Shown in pieces: positions 38,799 to 41,588 of a stretch of 41,588 bases of DNA. The translations under genes and the position numbers were made by a program. Every line of letters starts with the position of its first letter. Positions within the stretch are counted from its first letter, which is position 1. This DNA comes from Streptococcus sp. A12. GTDB taxonomy: Bacteria; Bacillota; Bacilli; Lactobacillales; Streptococcaceae. The stretch lies in assembly GCF_905372335.1 (NCBI RefSeq), contig NZ_CAJPOU010000013.1, positions 1 through 41,588 of the forward strand, in the 5' to 3' direction. The notes beneath the pieces are model-generated. The model was not told the DNA's origin. It was given only the letters and a program-made list of their open reading frames with translations, and searched no databases.

Positions 38799-39689
38799 TT
38801 ATCCTTGACGAAGCTGCTCCAAGGTTTTTTGAAAAATCTCCGGAACCTCTACTGAAAACTCCATGACCTCTCCCGTCCGAGGATGGGTAAAGCCCAGTGT
38901 CTTAGCATGGAGGAACTGGCCATGGCCTTTCAAAGTCTTGCGAGGGCCATAGACTTCATCACCAGCGACTGGATGGCCAATGTAGGCCATGTGAACCCGA
39001 ATCTGGTGGGTCCGGCCTGTCTCCAATTGCAACTCGACCAAGCTATAATCCCCGAAACGCTCCAAGACATGGAAACGGGTCAGAGCTGGTTTTCCTTTGG
39101 CTGTCACAGCCTGCTTCTTGCGGTCCTTGTCACTCCGTCCAATCGGCGCCTCAATGACACCCCGATCATTAGGGAGATTACCGTGGACAATGGCCCAATA
39201 CTTGCGCAGGGACTTCTTAGCCTTGAGCTCATCTGCCAAGGCTACATGAGCCGCATCATTCTTAGCCACCATGAGAAGGCCAGAGGTGTCCTTGTCAATC
39301 CGATGGACGATCCCCGGACGAAGCTCCCCATTGATCCCTGACAAGTCCTTGATGTGATACATGAGGGCATTGACCAGGGTCCCACTAGTATGCCCGGCAC
39401 TAGGATGGACCACCATGCCCTGGGGTTTATTGACCACTGCGACATCCGCGTCTTGATAGACAATCTCTAAGGGGATATCTTCTGCCTCATAAGTCACTTC
39501 TTCCACTTGAGGGACTTCGTAGCTGATAACATCCCCTTCTTTTACGGTATATTTGGCCTTTTTGACTTGACCGTTGACGAGGATTTTTCCTTCCTTGATC
39601 TGCTCATTAGCCAAGCCACGTGAGAGTTCAGTCAACTCTGAGACGGCCTTATCCAGTCGCGCTCCAGCGACTTCTACTCTAACTTCCAT
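38799..39689 (-). CDS. rluD: Ribosomal large-subunit pseudouridine synthase, RluD type
   Basis: 296 residues: N-terminal S4 RNA-binding domain (about 2-60, ARLDKAVSELTELSRG) and the RluA-family catalytic domain with IVHRIDKDTSGLLMV, where Asp132 is the nucleophile, then LETGRTHQIRVHM. It modifies uridines of 23S rRNA (helix 69 in RluD). Overlaps lspA by 11 bases, an lspA-rluD pairing widespread in Firmicutes. The ATG lies within lspA and translation is probably coupled. Confidence 0.94.
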   Translation of the reverse strand: MEVRVEVAGARLDKAVSELTELSRGLANEQIKEGKILVNGQVKKAKYTVKEGDVISYEVPQVEEVTYEAEDIPLEIVYQDADVAVVNKPQGMVVHPSAGHTSGTLVNALMYHIKDLSGINGELRPGIVHRIDKDTSGLLMVAKNDAAHVALADELKAKKSLRKYWAIVHGNLPNDRGVIEAPIGRSDKDRKKQAVTAKGKPALTRFHVLERFGDYSLVELQLETGRTHQIRVHMAYIGHPVAGDEVYGPRKTLKGHGQFLHAKTLGFTHPRTGEVMEFSVEVPEIFQKTLEQLRQG

Positions 39690-40140
39690 GGCTCTCCTCT
39701 CTCAATAGATAAATCAGTAGCAGTCCCACCCCGATGGTTAAATAGATATCCGCTACATTGAAGATGGCAAAATTCATAAAATCCAAGTGGAACATATCGA
39801 CGACAAAGCCCTGACGTAGCCGGTCAATAAAGTTGCCGATCCCCCCTGAAATAATCAAGGTCAATCCCAACAAGAGCCAAATGGAGCCTTTGATATGGCG
39901 ATAGAGATAGACAAAGGCTGCCCCCATCGCAATCAAAGTAATGATGGTAAAGAACCACTGTTGGTTTTCTAGCATGGAGAAGGCCGCTCCAGAGTTCTTG
40001 AGGTAGGTCAGACTGACCACTTTGGGAATGAAGTGACGCATACCTCCTAGCGGGATCTCCTTGACGACATACCCCTTCACCGCTTGATCTAGGAGAATCA
40101 AAAGGAGGATACTAATAAAAATACTTACTTTTCTCTTCAT
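39679..40140 (-). CDS. lspA: Lipoprotein signal peptidase (signal peptidase II)
   Basis: 153 residues, four TM helices (about 5-22, 60-80, 87-104, 128-146). Catalytic aspartates fit the family pattern: GNFIDRLRQGFVVD (Asp115) and FNVADIYL (Asp131). Cleaves prolipoproteins at the lipobox, for example that of the LD-carboxypeptidase encoded at 15704-16480. The ATG follows AGGTAGG, three bases after the stop of the LysR gene; overlaps rluD downstream. Confidence 0.96.
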   Translation of the reverse strand: MKRKVSIFISILLLILLDQAVKGYVVKEIPLGGMRHFIPKVVSLTYLKNSGAAFSMLENQQWFFTIITLIAMGAAFVYLYRHIKGSIWLLLGLTLIISGGIGNFIDRLRQGFVVDMFHLDFMNFAIFNVADIYLTIGVGLLLIYLLREESHGS

Positions 40141-40143
40141 TAC

Positions 40144-41046
40144 CTACCTCTTCTCATCAAAGTAGGCTTCCATGACTTGGACAAACTTCTCAGCCACTGG
40201 TGAGAGATCCACCTCTTCCCGCTTGACATAGACCATTTTATTATTGAGATCATCGATCAAGGGGATAACGGTAATGCCATTCACCGACTGGCTATCCAAG
40301 AAGCCAGACCCGGTCGCATAGGCATCGGTCCGCTCTAAGATTCCATTCAGGGTTGCGCGGTCCGTCACATTGAAGAGCTGGGAACTGCTACTCGTATCGA
40401 CAAAGTTCTCCGAATAGTAGAGATACTCATCCTTTTCCTGGGTAAAGCGAACAGTCGGTAGGTGTGCCAAGTCCTCCATCACTAAGAATTCTTTCTTAGC
40501 TAATGGATGGCCCTTGCGCAAATAGATATGGGTTTGGAAAGGAATCAGGTCAACGACTTCCAAGCCCAGTTTATCCACCCGTTGCATAATCCCTTTGGTA
40601 TTTTGCTTATTGAGGTAGATAATCCCCAATTCACTATGACCCTGAGCCACTTCATCCAGAATTTGAACCGTGGTCGACTCAAAGATCCGGAAGTCTTTGT
40701 TCTCCGGATAAAGAACTGAGAATTGAGTAATCAAAGGGGGAAGGAAATCATAGTGCTGACTCGAGATTGAGAATTCCTTCTTTTCTTCCTCAGGATTGGC
40801 ATACTGGTTTTGAAAAATATCAAATCCCTTGACCAATTCTTGGGCCTTCTCATAAAATTCCATCCCGCGGCGGGTCAAGAAAGTCCCTGAACTAGTCCGA
40901 CGGAAAATCTTAAAGCCCAGTTCCTTCTCCAAGTCTCTCACAGAGATGGACAGACTCGGCTGGCTGACGTACATTTTTTCGGCTGCTTCACGAAAAGTAC
41001 CACTATTGGCAATCGCGACAACATAGCGTAATTGTTGAATATTCAT
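40144..41046 (-). CDS. mtaR: LysR-family regulator, MtaR/CpsY type
   Basis: 300 residues: winged HTH (1-60; MNIQQLRYVVAIANSGTFRE, VSQPSLSISVRDLEKELG, FRRTSSGTFLTRRG) and a type 2 periplasmic-binding-like effector domain. Sequence and position (immediately before lspA-rluD) match MtaR of S. agalactiae and CpsY of S. iniae, regulators of methionine uptake and of envelope/immune-evasion traits. The effector is not known from sequence. ATG 41046 follows AAGGAAG, with its own extended -10 at 41075-41080; probably also transcribes lspA and rluD. Confidence 0.9.
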   Translation of the reverse strand: MNIQQLRYVVAIANSGTFREAAEKMYVSQPSLSISVRDLEKELGFKIFRRTSSGTFLTRRGMEFYEKAQELVKGFDIFQNQYANPEEEKKEFSISSQHYDFLPPLITQFSVLYPENKDFRIFESTTVQILDEVAQGHSELGIIYLNKQNTKGIMQRVDKLGLEVVDLIPFQTHIYLRKGHPLAKKEFLVMEDLAHLPTVRFTQEKDEYLYYSENFVDTSSSSQLFNVTDRATLNGILERTDAYATGSGFLDSQSVNGITVIPLIDDLNNKMVYVKREEVDLSPVAEKFVQVMEAYFDEKR

Positions 41047-41074
41047 GTCTTCTTCCTTCTAACAATATCACTCC

Positions 41075-41080
41075 ATTATA
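41075..41080 (-). promoter_or_regulatory. mtaR/cpsY promoter -10
   Basis: TGGTATAAT extended -10 on the minus strand; leader of about 22 bases. Confidence 0.65.
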
Positions 41081-41143
41081 CCATAATCTAGAAGATGAAA
41101 AAAGATTGGGGATCAATCGAGAGAGATCAAAAAAACTCCCTGA

Positions 41144-41305
41144 TGTCAACTGCACCTCAAAAGTTAGACAGAATAATTTAACTTTTCGGAGTGTTTTTAT
41201 TGTTAAATTAACGTACAATAATAAGCATAAAATTTATGAACTCAGAAAGAAAAGGCAAAGCTTCAAACAACTTTCAAATCGATTTGATGTGGATATTTCT
41301 AGACA
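41144..41305 (+). mobile_element. Remnant of an IS3-family insertion sequence (left end and OrfA N-terminus)
   Basis: TGTCAACTGCACCTCAAAAG at 41144 followed by TTAGACA resembles the terminal repeat of IS861/IS150-like elements. Downstream the frame reads VKLTYNNKHKIYELRKKRQS and FKQLSNRFDVDIS, the usual OrfA N-terminus (HTH) of these elements. The expected ATG is degraded to ATT (41212 region) and the similarity stops near 41300 after DIS, so the rest of the element is lost. Not functional. Confidence 0.75.
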
Positions 41306-41520
41306 ATATTATCCCCCCTCGATCTTTTTGCTACTCATTTTTGAGAAGCAAAAAATTTTGATTATCTGTATAATCTTAGTCAATCATTTGATCGAACCTA
41401 TCGGCATATTGGGTTTTCACTTCAAGCTCCTTTCAGTTGTCTACCCGACACCGCTGACTCCTAACTATCATTCTAGGTTACATTAATAAGTTCGTTCATA
41501 GTATTCCTTCCTAAATTTGG
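41306..41520. other. AT-rich intergenic stretch, no recognised feature
   Basis: I see no convincing gene, terminator or repeat here; it may include further decayed mobile-element sequence. A short minus-strand frame near 41380-41420 with GGAGCTTGAAGTG is too short to support. Confidence 0.4.
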
Positions 41521-41526
41521 TATAAT
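41521..41526 (+). promoter_or_regulatory. Promoter -10 of the DUF2513 gene
   Basis: TGGTATAAT extended -10, 23 bases before the ATG. Confidence 0.55.
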
Positions 41527-41549
41527 AAAAATAAAACGAGGTGATAGTT

Positions 41550-41588
41550 ATGAGACTAAATCCCGATTGTATTCGAGATATTCTTTTT
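41550..41588 (+). CDS. DUF2513-like protein, first 13 codons (runs off window)
   Basis: MRLNPDCIRDILF follows a GAGGTGA ribosome site and an extended -10. The MxLNPDCIRDIL opening is characteristic, as I recall, of DUF2513 proteins, which are frequent in prophages and integrative elements. Only 13 codons are visible, so the call rests on that short match and on the neighbouring IS remnant. Confidence 0.6.
   Translation, partial: MRLNPDCIRDILF

Overview
The window looks like chromosomal DNA of a Streptococcus, probably of the mitis/sanguinis/parasanguinis range. The evidence is the protein set (PepV, type B L31 without zinc cysteines, an MtaR/CpsY-type LysR regulator ahead of lspA-rluD, a streptococcal LD-carboxypeptidase lipoprotein), CRISPR repeats of the two classic S. 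thermophilus II-A types, AGGAGG-like ribosome sites and many extended -10 (TGnTATAAT) promoters. The species assignment is inference. Most genes are on the minus strand.

Layout. 1-6100: a minus-strand pentose/purine-salvage cluster (rpiA, deoB, a DUF1697 gene, punA, a CLC channel, deoD, a partial unknown gene), with a catabolite-type box at the deoB promoter. 6100-8450: mnmE on the plus strand, convergent with a PrsW-type membrane protease. 8500-10100: a ruined type II-A CRISPR-Cas locus, with two repeats of one class fused to two repeats of another, an intact-looking leader and promoter, a C-terminal scrap of csn2 and a broken N-terminal third of a St1-type cas9. 10183-13000: tRNA-Arg(CCU), rplS with its leader, a second CLC protein of fluoride-exporter type, a chorismate mutase and a flavodoxin. 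13100-15650 (plus): an NrnA-type phosphoesterase, a Q/P-repeat membrane protein and L31. 15660-19700 (minus): an envelope operon of two membrane proteins sharing an N-terminal module plus the LD-carboxypeptidase. 19700-27850 (minus): rhodanese, YbaK-type deacylase, uracil-DNA glycosylase, pepV, nitroreductase, then uvrC with a phosphodiesterase and an unknown membrane protein. 28140-33080 (minus): a tightly overlapping six-gene operon starting with hemW. 33140-34920 (plus): an ABC-F ATPase behind a textbook attenuator. 35470-38660 (minus): proB-proA-proC. 38800-41050 (minus): mtaR/cpsY-lspA-rluD. The right edge holds a decayed IS3-type transposase fragment and the first codons of a DUF2513 gene.

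The most unusual parts are not the housekeeping genes. They are: (i) the cas9/csn2 deletion scar with a surviving leader and chimeric array; (ii) the ABC-F leader, whose three mutually exclusive pairings can be read directly from the sequence; (iii) a MITE-like repeat family present in a 139-bp and a 402-bp form, with a compensatory base-pair change, the longer copy apparently having split and duplicated a bidirectional terminator; (iv) a roughly 62-bp tandem repeat with internal dyads in the long deoD leader; (v) uvrC and hemW promoters whose -10 boxes end seven bases before the start codon, implying leaderless mRNAs. No complete, functional new defence system was seen.
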